This document shows positions 1-11,995 of a DNA stretch of 64,000 bases, in pieces (the first letter of the stretch is position 1; each line of letters starts with the position of its first letter). The position numbers and the translations under genes were made by a program. Below the pieces are notes generated by a model. It did no database searches. It was not told the origin of the DNA and worked only from the letters and a program-made list of their open reading frames with translations. This DNA is from Skeletonema tropicum. Taxonomy: Eukaryota; Bacillariophyta; Thalassiosirophyceae; Thalassiosirales; Thalassiosiraceae. Location of the stretch: assembly GCA_037178625.1 (NCBI GenBank), contig CM074132.1:3935240-3999239 (forward strand). The letters are read 5' to 3'.

Positions 1-425
1 AAAAATATTACAGCCAGAAAAAGGGGGGCAGACGGTGGCCTTTTTGGTCGCAAAATTTTTTTTGGGGCTCTGTAATTGGCGATGGAGTGGCGTAAAGTAG
101 AAGTATGTAAGTAGGCTTCATGTTGTTACTTGTAATGATCAAGACAACTTGAAGGAGGTTGCAATCAGTTTCGCCGAAGATAAAGTCCTCATCAGCTGAA
201 TCATCTGCTAGCTCTTTTGTATCAATCTTGTCATGCTGAAACCATCATTTTGTGAATTGTGGTGCAACATATCCTCCAGTAATACAGTCTCAACTTACTG
301 CAGCACTACACTTCGTCAACTTGTGGTGCTTTAATTTTTAATGTTCGATCGGCGCAGCAGTCATAATTGCGCATTTCAACATCCCGACATACCAACGAAG
401 GCTCTCGAATTGTAGATTAATTATA

Positions 426-2378
426 ATGCCATCCAAATCCAACGCACGAAAAAGTAAGAAGGAAGTACAAGACGCAGAGAGCGATGCAGCCAATTCCAAT
501 AATTGTGCGTCAACCAAGCCAACAATTAATGCCAATGTACGTAATGGATCGGGCGACATATCCGCGAGTACAACAAACGAGCCATCATCAGCATCAGCCA
601 CGGTGGCAACATCAATTGTTGGGGCAAGGAACCCAACATCTCTTTCAGAGATACTACCCGTTGCCACTGCCACAACATCATGCTGCTTCCACAGTTCCTC
701 AGAGCGGGGAGAAGCCACGTAAATCTGGCTTTAGAGAGCAGTTCCTTCAAGAGGTAAGACAAACATCAACAATCAACATGTTAAAAACACTTCATTGCCT
801 AATATAAATTGAACTTTGACACTCACTTTTGCCTTGACATGACGCAACAACAGCTCAGAGTAATGCTCGACAGAGAGAGCCAGAATAATGATGCCACCGT
901 CCATTGGTCTACGGATGGTAACAGCTTCATCATAACTGATCAAACGCAATTTGAGAAGGTTGGTATTATCAATCGATAATATTTTGATGCGCCTCTAACG
1001 AGTCGACGATGTATGCCAGTATGACTAACCCATACTAACGATGACTGCTTCTTCTTTTGCATATCAACAGGAAATCATCCCAAAATATTTTGGTAATTCA
1101 ATAGTCTTTGCTAGCTTCCTCAGAAAGCTGCAGCGATGGGGCTTTGTTCGATTATCACGCATACGTAGTGGGCGTTATGAGTTCAGCTCACCGACGTTCA
1201 AGAGAATGGATTCTAGGAGTGCATCTTCCGCGGCCGCCACCGCCGCCGCTGCTGTTACTACTACTGCCAATGCAATTGGGAATGATGGCGGAGGCGCTTC
1301 TATTCCGTTTCCACAGCAGCAGCAAGTCATGGCGCAACCCAAACAACACCCTATGCCTGTACCTTATCAACTTCCAAGACAGGCAAATGGGAGTGGTCAG
1401 CAGCGTAGTACACAGCAACCCTCCACATCAAGTCCCCAGCCTGGCCCGAATCAACATACAAACCAAATGAATCTTGCTGACATAAACAACATCCTTCAAA
1501 GCATCATTGGTAGTAATCATCATCAGCCAATAGCGAGTCAGAATTCATTGCCAAATCATCAGTCCATGCCCACCCCTGCAAGCCAGCTGAATAATGTCGC
1601 TGGAATTAATCATCTTCAGTCATTCCCGCAACGGCAACATCCAAACAACCCCACTATGAATCTGCTCAATGCTGCCCTTCAAAGTTTGGGTAGAGGTCCA
1701 ACGCCTCCAGCTCAAACGATGGGTCAATATCCCGTTCCATCTACCCAAAGCAGCGCAGTGCATACCATCATGAGTCTCGCTGGGATGTTGCCACAGTCCC
1801 CTCCCCCTAACACCGCATCAGCTGCGTCTCAGTCCAACAACATGGAACCTATTCTATTCTTTTTACAGATACTGCAGCGATTCGTCGAAGAGGAACATCA
1901 GCGTAGGTCCCAAGTAGACGCTTTACACCACGCAATCATTGCAACTATGGGACACATGGTGGGCAGAAATAATGTTATCGCTGAAGCAGGCGGACAAGTA
2001 GGGGAAACAGTCACTCAGAATATGCATCAAAGAAATCCAACTGGTATGACTGTACGTGTACCAAATGATAGCGATACTCAGCCTAATCAAGAAGGCGCAC
2101 CGCCTCCAGTGGCTGTTGATAATATTATTCAAGCAGATTCCATCACCGCAATTCTTCAGCCTGCTCGAAGAGTTGATGCAGTAGGAAACTCTCAAGAAAA
2201 TGCTCGCGCTCAAAATAATGACCCGGTCACTAATAGTGGCAGTGTAGACGACAACGACGAAGGTAAAGACGGCGAAACACTCTCTCCACGGATTCGGAAG
2301 TCTTCGGACAATTATGAAGCGGATGATGATAACCGGAATAAGAGACCCCGGAAACGGAAGAAGTCGCCCCCCAAATAA
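426..2378 (+). pseudogene. HSF-type transcription factor, locus A (frameshift in exon 1)
   Basis: Three exons by comparison with the other copies: 426-753, 854-958 and 1071-2378, with introns beginning GTAAGA and GTTGGT and ending in AACAG. Exons 1-3 together encode an HSF DNA-binding domain: FREQFLQE, then LRVMLDRESQN with a conserved W and FIITDQTQFEK, then EIIPKYF and SFLRKLQRWGF. HSFs bind heat-shock elements in the nucleus. Downstream is a Q/N/P-rich region, a hydrophobic heptad-like stretch (FFLQILQRFVEEEHQRR) that could be an oligomerisation helix, and an acidic then basic tail ending in RPRKRKK, a likely NLS. Exon 1 has one extra base near 680 relative to locus C, so the frame from the ATG at 426 stops at 722. 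A second ATG at 484 is in frame with the domain, so a shorter product with a different N terminus remains possible. Exon 3 is open to the stop. Confidence 0.85.
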
Positions 2379-3285
2379 CAATAGGAAGTTAGGTCAACTG
2401 TAGGTCATCGCAGTCTTCATATTAGCTAAACATACATGGTTTGTTGTGGCGTAGAGACTACTTATGTAGTGGTATGGTAGTGAAGAGCCGGAGAGACAAA
2501 CAACAACATCATCGTGAGAGGGATGGCGAGCGTTGATGGCTGAAAGATCTCGCCATCTGTCAAGTTCAGAACTTTTAGTGTCGCATCGCGTTCAATGTGT
2601 CCCGGAAAGGCTTACAATGTGTCTTATCATCTGCATGCGGCAGTACGATCCTCACAATAGGAGTATCGTACCTATTATAACTCACTTGATGTGCAAGTAT
2701 GTACATTATAGAACAAAATATTCAGATGTCAAAGGATTTGACAAACGTAGATGCGCACCTTGAGACCAAAATAATTGGAATCAATCTTTTTGAAGGAATG
2801 AAACAGACACAAGTGATAACTGTAACACTGTAACCTTAACCTAAAAGCTGTTTCACGTTCCGTCAAATTATGTACACATCGCGTGATATCAAAAATTTTG
2901 AATGGATAAGCGTAACTATGCGAGTCTCAACCAAACATGTCGGTAATCACTAATATTCATAGATGGCTAGATTAGGAGCTGTCGAGAAGAGCAGCGCAGC
3001 ATTCAAATCGTTATAATAACTTGGACACAGTGTGGTATTTATTGTTTGGATATGGAGATGTGTAATCAAAGTTATGAACTTAATCTTATACACTAGAAAG
3101 TGTTCCTAACTTGTACACATAATTCCCACTCGAAAGTAGTTCCTGACCGTACTAATACAATGCCTTTTCCCATCTTGCTACAGCATTGCTATATCTAGTT
3201 GGTCTTCTCCCCGCATCAGTATATCTTCACATCGATTGCCACTGCCAGCGCCATCATCGCCTCATGACTTCATGCTCACATTTTG
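2379..3285. other. Intergenic, no gene recognised
   Basis: I see no supported gene here. Near 2,525-2,580 lies a short motif pair (GATGGCGAG and CTCGCCAT) that also occurs downstream of or near the other HSF copies, so this is probably part of the duplicated HSF 3' flank. From about 3,170 the sequence is homologous in inverted orientation to 44,290-44,420. Confidence 0.5.
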
Positions 3286-3504
3286 TCAGTCTAATTGGGG
3301 ATTCACTTCTCCCTCGTCTTGATATCCTATGACATTGGATCCGAGAGGAAGAATAGCCACGACTTTTGGCACAAAGTCGGACATGATTGTTGACAAGAGG
3401 TGAACGCCAGCCACGCCGTAGATGGTCACAGCAGACGCTCCTAAGATAGCTCGTTTGCAGAGACAGCTGCTCCGTATTTCAGGAATTGGTGCTTTACTGG
3501 ACAA
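3286..3504 (-). CDS. Small putative membrane protein, paralogue of 44,086-44,277
   Basis: 72-residue frame with one hydrophobic segment followed by LLSTIMSDFVPKVVAILPLG. The same small protein is seen at 44,086 (LLSTIMSDVVPKVAAILPLG), and both lie beside the 3' end of an HSF copy, so the two were duplicated with the HSF block. Outside the core the copies differ by substitutions, while the core stays very similar. I do not recognise the family. The upstream part of the frame is uncertain: homology to the other copy runs upstream through CCTGAAA..GCAAACGAGCT. It could be the last exon of a larger gene or a non-coding part of the duplication. Confidence 0.4.
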   Translation of the reverse strand: MSSKAPIPEIRSSCLCKRAILGASAVTIYGVAGVHLLSTIMSDFVPKVVAILPLGSNVIGYQDEGEVNPQLD

Positions 3505-5534
3505 AGTTCACTGTCTTTACCCATCTATCTATCAAGTAAAAGTACATAAGTTCAAGTACAATACAGGGTTCTCATTTTGGGTCCTCTTTGACACGCAGGC
3601 AGATAGAGGCCCTCTTGTTGTGATGGACTATTGGAGGAACACATTCCTCGGAATAGAACGGTCAGTTGAGCGGTACTAAGCTGGCTGACGTGGACTACTT
3701 GCAAGCATTGCCAAGATGAAATCCTACATACTTATAGCTGTCTCATCACCTCAACTCGATGAGCCAGATTCCTACGTATCTCCCATACAAGATAGATAAC
3801 GGCACTCCCTTTCCGCCAAAATTAGAAAAATATAATATTTCACAAAAAATCCCGCCTCTTTTACTCCACGCACGATTTCGCAGCACAAACATAATCACAC
3901 ATCATGAAGAAATGAACCAAAACACCATGTTGAGGGCATAGCGGTAAAAATCGTATCTTCTGAAGTACACAGATTTGCATTACGTGCTATATAACTGCCT
4001 GCAGCTGAAGTTATGAGGCAACTTACTGGCTAGGCCGCGTAATGCACTTTTTGATACCTCATCTAAGCGTCACATGAGAAAAAGTCAACCAGAAGAAGCG
4101 CAAACCTCCCGATATGTCGTCCGATACTACGCCGGTAACACCAAGAATATAGACGTCTCTCTGCCAATCCTCACTGCTACTTCAACATATAGACATCGGG
4201 TGTCGGTGTGGTCTGTTGGTAGCGACTAGTCAGCGCTTTATAACTCCGTTGGGCACCATATTTGGCTGATACATCATCATATGAACACAAACACAAAAGT
4301 CAATCATTTCATTGTTCTATCCCAAGCTCTTTAATGATTACGAGACAGATAAGGCCCTCAGACGGAATAGGTGTTATTGATGAATCGTTTTGTAATGTGG
4401 AGTTGTCAATAGAGATCCGATTCCACTGCTTACACTACCATCGGCGAACTCAACCTTGGCCCTCCCGCCCAGCCCGACACACTGCCATTTTCTCGGACAA
4501 ACTCCAATGGTTTCGGCATTGAAATCAATCTTACCACCCGATAACAACGAGACAACAAATATTGTATTTGTATTTGTTTGAATAGGCAGGGCCGTGGCTG
4601 GGTAACTCGTAGTTCGATTAAGGTGGAATAGGTTCATATGTTGTTTTCTATGAAGGCTGTCATTTGAATAGATTGGAGTGGAATCGTCATCGGCTTGTTA
4701 AGGCTCTTCGAATTCATTGAAGTAATGTTCGACGGACATATCTGCATATGATCACTGCTGGCATCGTTGGAATGTACACAATGAATTCTCTCTTCTATCT
4801 GAGATGGATGTTTATCTACATGAATATATGTCGAATGACACGGATCTGTAAGCCTCGTACATTATTATTATTCAACAAAAAGATATACACATCCATACCA
4901 TAACTCAATAGTCGTTAATTCAAAAGTGTTTGGTGTCGGTAGTGCTGAAATATTTGTTATGACACCATCGTTCATTGCTCAAGAGGAGTTGAGGATCCAC
5001 ATCCATGTGCACTTGTAATTGGCTTTTATTTTCATCGCATTTAAATATCGTTACATATCAAGCTGCAGCATACATTCATATATGTCTATATAAACATACT
5101 GAGCATGTCTCATATATAATAGCACCATGCGTAGTAAAGTACGCTAATCGGGCGGAAATCCCATGGTGGTGATGTGCTCGATGATCGATGGCGCCACTTT
5201 GGTACCGCTTCTTGGACTGTTCCTACGTACAAAAAAAATTCCACATCATCGAGTTGAGGAGATGAGACAGCTATAAGCAAACAATACTTATGTTGTTGTA
5301 TTGCCTCAATCAAGCTCCTATGAAACAATCTTCGGTCATCGGTGAAAACATGTAGATTGAGCATGACAACCTTGATCACCTAAGCTTAGCAGAACAAGCT
5401 GCACAACCCCAGCATCTCCCTTCATTAACTTCTAAATAATGAATGCATGCATTCTCTCGAATTATTTCTCAAAAAAGAATTCTTTTCATCAAGAAATCTC
5501 AAAACACCTCATTTCATATTGATGAAGCAGCAGG
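3505..5534. other. Intergenic, no gene recognised
   Basis: Several short open stretches but none with supporting homology inside the window. A segment at about 3,733-3,765 matches in inverted orientation the segment at about 5,248-5,279 (shared core CTTATAGCTGTCTCATC), suggesting a small local inverted duplication. The last few hundred bases form the 5' flank of HSF locus C. Confidence 0.4.
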
Positions 5535-7953
5535 ATGCCACCCAAATCCAACGCACGCAAGATAGAATCTTTAAATGGGGACAGCGATGCATCCAATTCC
5601 AATAATAGTCCGTCAACCAAGCGAACAAATAAGAAGCAACCACGTAAGAGATCGGGCGACACATCCACGAGTACAACGAACGAGCCATCATCGACATCAA
5701 TTGTTAGGGCAAGGCACCTGAGAGCTCTACCCCTTGCCACTGCCACCACAGCTGCTGCTTCCACAGTTCCTCAGAGCGTGAAGAAGCCACGTAAAGCTGG
5801 CTTTAGAGAGCAGTTCCTTCAAGAGGTAAGACAAACATCAACATGTCGAAAACACGTCCTCGGCTCTGTACAACTCTGACACTCTTTTTCGCCCTGACGT
5901 AACGCAATAACAGCTCAGAGTAATGCTCGACAGAGAAAGCCAGAATGATGATGCCGCCGTCCATTGGTCTACTGGTGGTAACAGCTTCATCATCACTGAT
6001 CAAACCCAATTTGAGGAGGTTGGTATTGTCGATCGATGATATATGATATTTTGATGTGCTTCTAACGAATTGATGTATGCGATACGACTCACCCATCACG
6101 ATACTTCTATTTTGTATTTCGACAGGAAATCATTCCAAAATATTTTGGCAATCCAATAGTCTTTGCTAGCTTCCTCAGAAAGCTGCAGCGATGGGGCTTC
6201 GTCCGAGCACCAAGCATACGGAGTGGGCGTTATGAGTTCAGCTCACCGACGTTCAAGAGAATGGATTCTAGGAGTGCATCTTCCGCCGCCGCCGCTACTA
6301 ATACTACTGCCAATGCAGTTGGAAATGATGGCGGAGGTGCTTCTACTTCGTTTCCACAGCAGCAGCAGCAGCAACATCGGCAGCAAGTCATGGCGCAACT
6401 CGACCAACACCCTATGCCTGTACTTAATCAGCTACCAAGACAGGCAAATGGGAGTGCCATTGCTGATATCATCTCAAACATTCAGCGTAGCTACACAGCA
6501 ACCCCCCACATCGAGCCAACCACCCGGCCCGAATCAAGTTACAATCCAAATGAATCTTGCTGACATAAACAACATCCTTCAAAACATTATTGGTAGTAAT
6601 CAACATCAGCCAATAGCGAGTCAGAATTCATTGCCAAATCAACAACCCGTGCCCAACCTTGCAAGCCAGCTGAATAATGTCGCTGGAATTAATCATCTTC
6701 AGTCATTCCCGCAATGGCAACATCCAAACAACCCCACTATGAATCTGCTCAATGCTGCCCTTCAAAGTTTGGGTAGAGGCCTAACACCTCCAGCTCAAAC
6801 GATGGGTCAATATCCCCCTTCTTCTGCCCAAAGCAACGCAGGGCATACCCTCATGAGTCGCGCTGGGATGTTGCCACAGTCCCCTCCCCCTAACACCGCA
6901 CCGGTTGCGTCAGGAATGTCGACGGCAGCTTCCTCTCAACCCAATGATGTGTCTCCTGTTCTATTCTTTCTACAGATACTGCAGCGATTCGTCGATGAAG
7001 AAGATGAGCGCAGGGTCCAGGTAGACGCTTTCCTAAATGCCATGTTGGTTATAATTGGTCGTATCTCAGGCCAAGGCTTTCATAATAATAATGCCGCCCA
7101 GCCTCAGCCAGCAGGCGCACCGCCACTTTCCAGACAATCACTCGGATCAAATAATAATAATGTTGCTCAGCCAAATCAACTAGGTGCATCACATCCATCA
7201 AATAGTAGCTTGTGGGCCGCTCTAAGAGGTGATGCAACAGGGCAGCCTGGAGAAAATGCTCGTGCTCAAAATTATGGACCAGCCAAAGATAATAACAATG
7301 ACAGCGAAGATGACATCGATGAATATAGTGAAGAAGAAGACGAGCACCTCTCTACAAAGAGAAGGAAGTCGTCTCCAGAAGATGAAGATCAATGGGATTC
7401 GGATGACGATGACGACAGCTGGAATGAACGACTCCGACCACGAAAGAAGTAGTAACCCCCTAATATATAACAGTTTGGTCGTCTCTAGGTCTCTAGAAGC
7501 CACTGCATTCATGTATTGAGCAAGAAACTTGACTGAAATATTGTGTTTGTACAGTCGGCAGTAAAAGACCGTACATTGTACCTAAGCAGGTCCAGATTAT
7601 ACTCGTGTAGATATCTAATCTGATTAATTTTGTATTTATTTATGACTCTGTACAAACATCACCTTTTTACCCTAACCCGACGGACGGATGGCGAGCTACG
7701 AGCTATGATTGCTCCAAATTCTCGCCATGTGTCAACTCAAATTCAGAACTCCTTCGAGGGAGGATGGAGGCGGAGGTCACTCACCTGATTAGTTTCAGTG
7801 TAGGAACTTAGTATAATATGTTGCCATCGGCAATGACGAATGCAGAAAATCAATGACGTTATTATGTCGTCAGCGTTCGGACAATTGTGTTTCTCCGTAG
7901 GTAGGAATAAGTAGTTCAAATAGCTCGATTTTTGTGGGACTACGATTAACTTA
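5533..7953 (+). repeat. Left arm of ~2.42 kb near-perfect inverted duplication
   Basis: This segment carries all of HSF locus C plus its 3' flank and is matched in reverse complement by 60,683-63,106. The outer breakpoints are sharp: at the 5' side homology begins at the GCCACCC/ATG start of the gene, and at the 3' side it ends at GTGGGACTACGATTAACTT. I noticed only scattered single-base differences, a few small indels and the 5-nt coding deletion, so the duplication or gene conversion is recent. Confidence 0.9.
5535..7452 (+). pseudogene. HSF-type transcription factor, locus C (5-nt deletion, truncated frame)
   Basis: Exons 5535-5825, 5914-6018 and 6126-7452 with GT-AG introns match locus C' (61,185-63,104) almost base for base in inverted orientation. 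The N terminus starts MPPKSNARK; the DNA-binding domain is complete (FREQFLQE / LRVMLDRESQ / EIIPKYFGNP, SFLRKLQRWGF, RSGRYEFSSPTFKR). At about 6,488 this copy reads CAGCGTAGCTACACAGC where C' reads CAGCGTCAGCTTAGTACACAGC, a net loss of 5 nt. The correct frame therefore ends at 6,563, giving about 277 residues with the DNA-binding domain but without most of the Q/N-rich region, hydrophobic helix and acidic/basic tail. The downstream coding sequence is otherwise intact in another frame. It is either a recent pseudogene or a short DNA-binding-only protein. Confidence 0.9.
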
Positions 7954-8250
7954 TTAGAAGAGGCCCAGGATTTACTGGAAGTGTCCAATTCAGAAAGTCG
8001 TGAGGCATCTCTAAAAGAAACATCTGCAGCATTGGAAGAAATCAAGGCAACGAAACGTGTAAAATGGTCGTCGTTTGCATCCGTGTCTCGAATTGATTCA
8101 CACGCACTTAATGAAGAACTCGCATCACCCCCTATAACTCCTGCATCGTCATGTACATCGGGTTCAGGCTTTGTGGATCCAAGCATAGCAGAGCAAGTCA
8201 ACAAAGCGTTGGATTGGGCAAGGAGTAGAAGGAATCTACCCAAGGGATGA
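7954..8250 (+). pseudogene. 3' fragment of an unidentified gene cut by the HSF duplication
   Basis: An open frame reads LLEEAQDLLEVSNSES, then KETSAALEEIKATKRVKW and ends in WARSRRNLPKG before TGA at 8,248-8,250. It has a coiled-coil-like start and a serine/threonine-rich middle and looks like the C-terminal exon of a real protein. It begins exactly at the breakpoint where homology to the right inverted-repeat arm ends. The arm at 60.7 kb lacks this continuation, so the 5' part of this gene was probably removed or displaced when the HSF block arrived. Alternatively TTATTAG at the junction is a genuine splice acceptor. Family not recognised. Confidence 0.45.
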
Positions 8251-9192
8251 CTGGGGGAATGAACATGTTTCAATTGTACTGCGCATGAGCGAAAGAAGAA
8301 TGTAATTATGTGTGATAATACGTCGAAATTTAGTGTCTAAGTTAATATTGAAAGCCTAACGTGAGGAGCCAAATCGTATCAAACGTTTTCACTACAGTTA
8401 GTTACAAGCCGCTTCCGGAGGCTTATTGATACTTGACTACGTTGGCATAGAAGCATATTATTGCACTGCCCACGGATTGCGTTTTCAGAAGCTTGCCAAG
8501 CCAAGCATTCGTACTCTTAAAGCTCGCAACTCTCGGACGAGCATGATTTCCAACATGTCCGGAATGACGTCAAATCTTCGTAACTCGGGACAGGATAAAT
8601 TCCATTGTGGAGGGATGAGGTTGATCAGATTCTTATGGCATGCTCTCTCGCCAAACTCTCAACCCGGCGTACTGGCACACCACTTTTGCCAAGTTAGCAC
8701 CGGCTCAAAGCCGCGGGCGGCAAGGACCGGCGAAGAAGCGGCAGAAATCCAGTCACACCTTTTACCAAGAGATAAGGTTAACCTGAACAAGAGAAGATGC
8801 TATCCAAAGTTAGTGTTCTGTACCTGACACTCTAAGGGTGCAAAAAAGTGAGAAGAAGAAAGGTGACGAAATTTGATGCGATGATTGCAAATTTCTTACG
8901 AGATATATTGATAGAGTTGATAATCACCTTATTTGCAATAAAGCAAGATCTGATCGTGTCGTGACGCAATTCGACTCCCGCTCCTGATACTACTCGTAAA
9001 TATATCTTATTCTTGAACTGATCTGGTGTGCAGAGTCTCATGTAAACCGCTTGAGAAGGAGGTCAGTCACTATCTGAATCTATCAACAACGAACCAAAGT
9101 AAGGATGTAAAGAGTAGCAGTATGTAGTGTGAGCAAATAATCATGAAACGATAGGAGGGTTACAACCGCATCTGCAGCAACGTCATACTATC
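8251..9192. other. Intergenic, no gene recognised
   Basis: A moderately long open stretch (8,426-8,827, +) has no recognisable domain and unremarkable composition, so I do not call it. The last ~150 bases precede the ankyrin gene and presumably hold its promoter; no TATA box is obvious. Confidence 0.4.
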
Positions 9193-9969
9193 ATGTCCAA
9201 CTCCAATTCTATCTACGCCATTCTTAAACTCATTTCCTCCCGAGATTGGGAGACATTTCGGTCTGTTCTATCACGACCCGCTTTGTTCCTGGTCTTCGCA
9301 AACGATGTCTCTTCGTGTTCTCGACTACACGGAATGACCCTACTGCACGCTGCAATTCGATACAATTCTCCACTAGACATTATCATCGACATAATTAAAC
9401 TTTGCCCCGACATGCCGGCTGCTACAGACTGCCTTGGTCGGACTCCTCTTCATGTAGCAGCGGGCTCAAAAGCGTCGGCTTCGCTACTAACGATCCTAGC
9501 GAATGCATGCCCGGAAGCATGCATCTTTCAAGACGACGAGGGGAAGACACCATTGCACTTCTTATGTGATAGCTCCTGTGTGCTATTTGAGGGAGATAAT
9601 CGCAACGGGTCGAAGCAAGCTCCAGATTATGAAGCTGTCGTGGCCTTACTATCGTACTCAATCCATCCAACTGCACTAGAAGACGACGAAGAAATGTCCC
9701 CTCTTGAACATGCCATCATGAGTGGCGCATCATTAAAGACTGTGAAGCTGCTACAATCTGTAACAAGCAAAGGTATGCAATTGTTAAACTTACGCTCTGT
9801 CATCACGACAACGACAAGTTTGCAGCCGACAAATGATTTCATTTCTAGCGGTGTCAGCGCTGCAACTGCAAGGCCTATCAAGAGGTATCGAAGAATAACG
9901 ATCGATCAAAACGACTCAATAGCGTCGTTTGATTCAAGAGAAAATGTAATTGCATGTGATATGACATAA
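9193..9969 (+). CDS. Ankyrin repeat protein
   Basis: Single-exon gene of 258 residues. Ankyrin repeats are visible from about residue 45: GMTLLHAAIRYNSP, then DCLGRTPLHVAAG, then DDEGKTPLHFLCD and a weaker MSPLEHAIMSG, each with the TPLH-type helix start. Ankyrin repeats mediate protein-protein contacts; no catalytic domain, signal peptide or membrane segment is visible, so a soluble adaptor role is inferred. The C-terminal third is low-complexity (Thr/Ser, basic IKRYRR). Small single-exon ankyrin proteins of this layout are common in diatom genomes. The start ATG is preceded by stops in frame. It lies between unrelated genes, with no evidence of co-regulation. Confidence 0.85.
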   Translation: MSNSNSIYAILKLISSRDWETFRSVLSRPALFLVFANDVSSCSRLHGMTLLHAAIRYNSPLDIIIDIIKLCPDMPAATDCLGRTPLHVAAGSKASASLLTILANACPEACIFQDDEGKTPLHFLCDSSCVLFEGDNRNGSKQAPDYEAVVALLSYSIHPTALEDDEEMSPLEHAIMSGASLKTVKLLQSVTSKGMQLLNLRSVITTTTSLQPTNDFISSGVSAATARPIKRYRRITIDQNDSIASFDSRENVIACDMT

Positions 9970-10279
9970 TGTTGATGTAAACGAACCTTGTCTATCTTTT
10001 GAACTCGATGCTATCCGAGAAGCGTGTTGCCCGCTCTGCATCCTGCTCTTTTCTATTGAAAGATCACTGCATCTACTTCGAGTCATTGACAGGAATGGAG
10101 TGCATCATGAGCGATACAATGACCTTGTCTTCTAATTCATGTCCTTCAATATGAGTATAAGTACTATATAGAGTATCAGCAGCATCTGATTAGCTTGGTC
10201 TTAGCAAATTCATTCAATTTTTATGTCACTATGATATCATAACACAGATAGTTCCTTCTTCTATCTACAGACTCCTGTG

Positions 10280-10711
10280 TCACTGCTTTTCTCGATGATT
10301 CAGCTGCAGCTGGCGAAACATTGAATCAAACTCATCATCATCTGCCATCTCATCAAAAAAATCTTCAAATATCAAGTCTGTGTGACATTCGAAGGAAATA
10401 CAGCTCTGCCTCTCGACCTTGGTAGTAGCAGTAGACTCAGTTTGTCTTGGAGGTGAAGGACAAGACGCCCTACGAGAACACCGGCCCCGGCCATTCTTCA
10501 GAGACGACATTTCTACATCTCTATTGAGAAGGGTTGCGGTACGAACTGCTGGTATCGAGAAGTAGAGGAAAGGGTCCTGCTTCTTAAGCCTTTTGAGGTC
10601 CTCTTCGGTCAGGTTCCGAGTGTCAACTATCTTCTTCTGAGTCGACGGCTCGTCTTTCATGGGGATGGTGAAGGAGCTCATGGTGGAGCTTGTATTGGTA
10701 TTGGTACTCAT
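10280..10711 (-). CDS. Hypothetical protein with charged C terminus
   Basis: A 143-residue open frame on the - strand. The N terminus is Ser/Thr-rich, followed by a helical basic/acidic segment (NLTEEDLKRLKKQDPF) and LYFSIPAVRTATL. The C terminus is strongly acidic (FEDFFDEMADDDEFDSMF). No signal peptide, membrane segment or catalytic motif is seen. The composition contrast and block structure look like a real protein, possibly a diatom-restricted family, but I cannot name it. It is transcribed convergently toward the ankyrin gene, with about 310 bp between the two stop codons. Confidence 0.6.
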   Translation of the reverse strand: MSTNTNTSSTMSSFTIPMKDEPSTQKKIVDTRNLTEEDLKRLKKQDPFLYFSIPAVRTATLLNRDVEMSSLKNGRGRCSRRASCPSPPRQTESTATTKVERQSCISFECHTDLIFEDFFDEMADDDEFDSMFRQLQLNHREKQ

Positions 10712-11995
10712 CAGCAGTGTTTCGTTCGATTAGAAAAGATGGATCTGTAGAACTGACAACTGAGACAGAAATGCACTGTCAGTTGCAGCGGCTACTACTT
10801 CTTACTCTATCTAACTCGGGAGCGGGGCAACTGCTCATTCAGAAAAGATGATGTAAAAGCCGAAGGCGAAGAAGTGTCGCTTCTCTGTCAACGGACAACA
10901 CAGAATCATGCGAATTGCAAACCGAAGAAGGAAACACGATCAGATCAAGGAGACATCAAGACACTTTTTACTACCGGTCAAAACATACCTACCTTACTTG
11001 CCACCATCAGCCCCGATACATATATAAAATTCGACTTGCAAACTGAACTCAAAAGGACCGACAGTACATAACTCTCTCGCCTCCTTCAGTCTTTTCAATC
11101 ACATTTCATACTTGAAGGAGTGAGAATTCTTCAGAAAGTCTCAGAGACGCTACATAATTGTCGCCGTGAACCGTCGTGTTTTTAATCGCAAAGATTTTCG
11201 CTGTCGCATCGCAACACAATAAAAGAAGCTTTGCTTTGCGTGCATTCATGGTTCATGGCCTCCTTCACTTGGTTTGTGCACCCATTATTGCTGCATGGTT
11301 TACCTATGGATCATATCTCTTTTGATGGATTCGTTTGTGTATACTCGTTAGGGCGATGATAGCTTCTTGATCTTGACCTGCAACAAAGCGCATTGTAAGC
11401 GCATGCAATGATGATGATGAAATTGAAGGAATGAAGGAATAACTAGGAAGAATGAGGCTCTGCTCACACCATGAAAAAGAGGATGCCAAATTCAAACGCA
11501 TCTTTCAATACGAAGACGATATAAAGTGGAGTATAAATACAGCTCGATACATCAAACACTGAGCTTCGACTTCGACTTCGAAAACAAAGCAACCTTGGTA
11601 AGGGAGATGGATTGATGGATTGGTTTGATGTATGGAGTTGGTGTATTTGTCGATTGTTGGTTTCATCTCTCAAGAGAGAGAAAGCTTTTCATCCCGCATC
11701 GCCACTTAAAGGCCAACTTTGATGGGATTGAGGTGGGCCAATGGATCTCTGTAAAGGATCCAGGTTAGACTTATTATATGGCGGCTCCCCCTGGAACTTT
11801 ACCCGTCCTTGCTCCTTGCCCACCCCCAGGCTCTGAACCTATGCCCTCCATCTCCGGACGCTACCAGTCACGGAGTTCCACATGCCGATCCGAAGATTAA
11901 CACCGGAGAAATGAGAAATAAGTTCCTGAAATGATGTCCTCCACAGCCTCAGGACGCGACCAGCCGCTCATCCAAGACCATGATATAAGATAGAC
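10712..11995. other. Intergenic, no gene recognised
   Basis: Contains the 5' flank of the 10.3-kb gene and then mixed sequence with short open stretches lacking domains. Around 11,780-11,890 the composition becomes C-rich. No RNA gene recognised. Confidence 0.35.
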
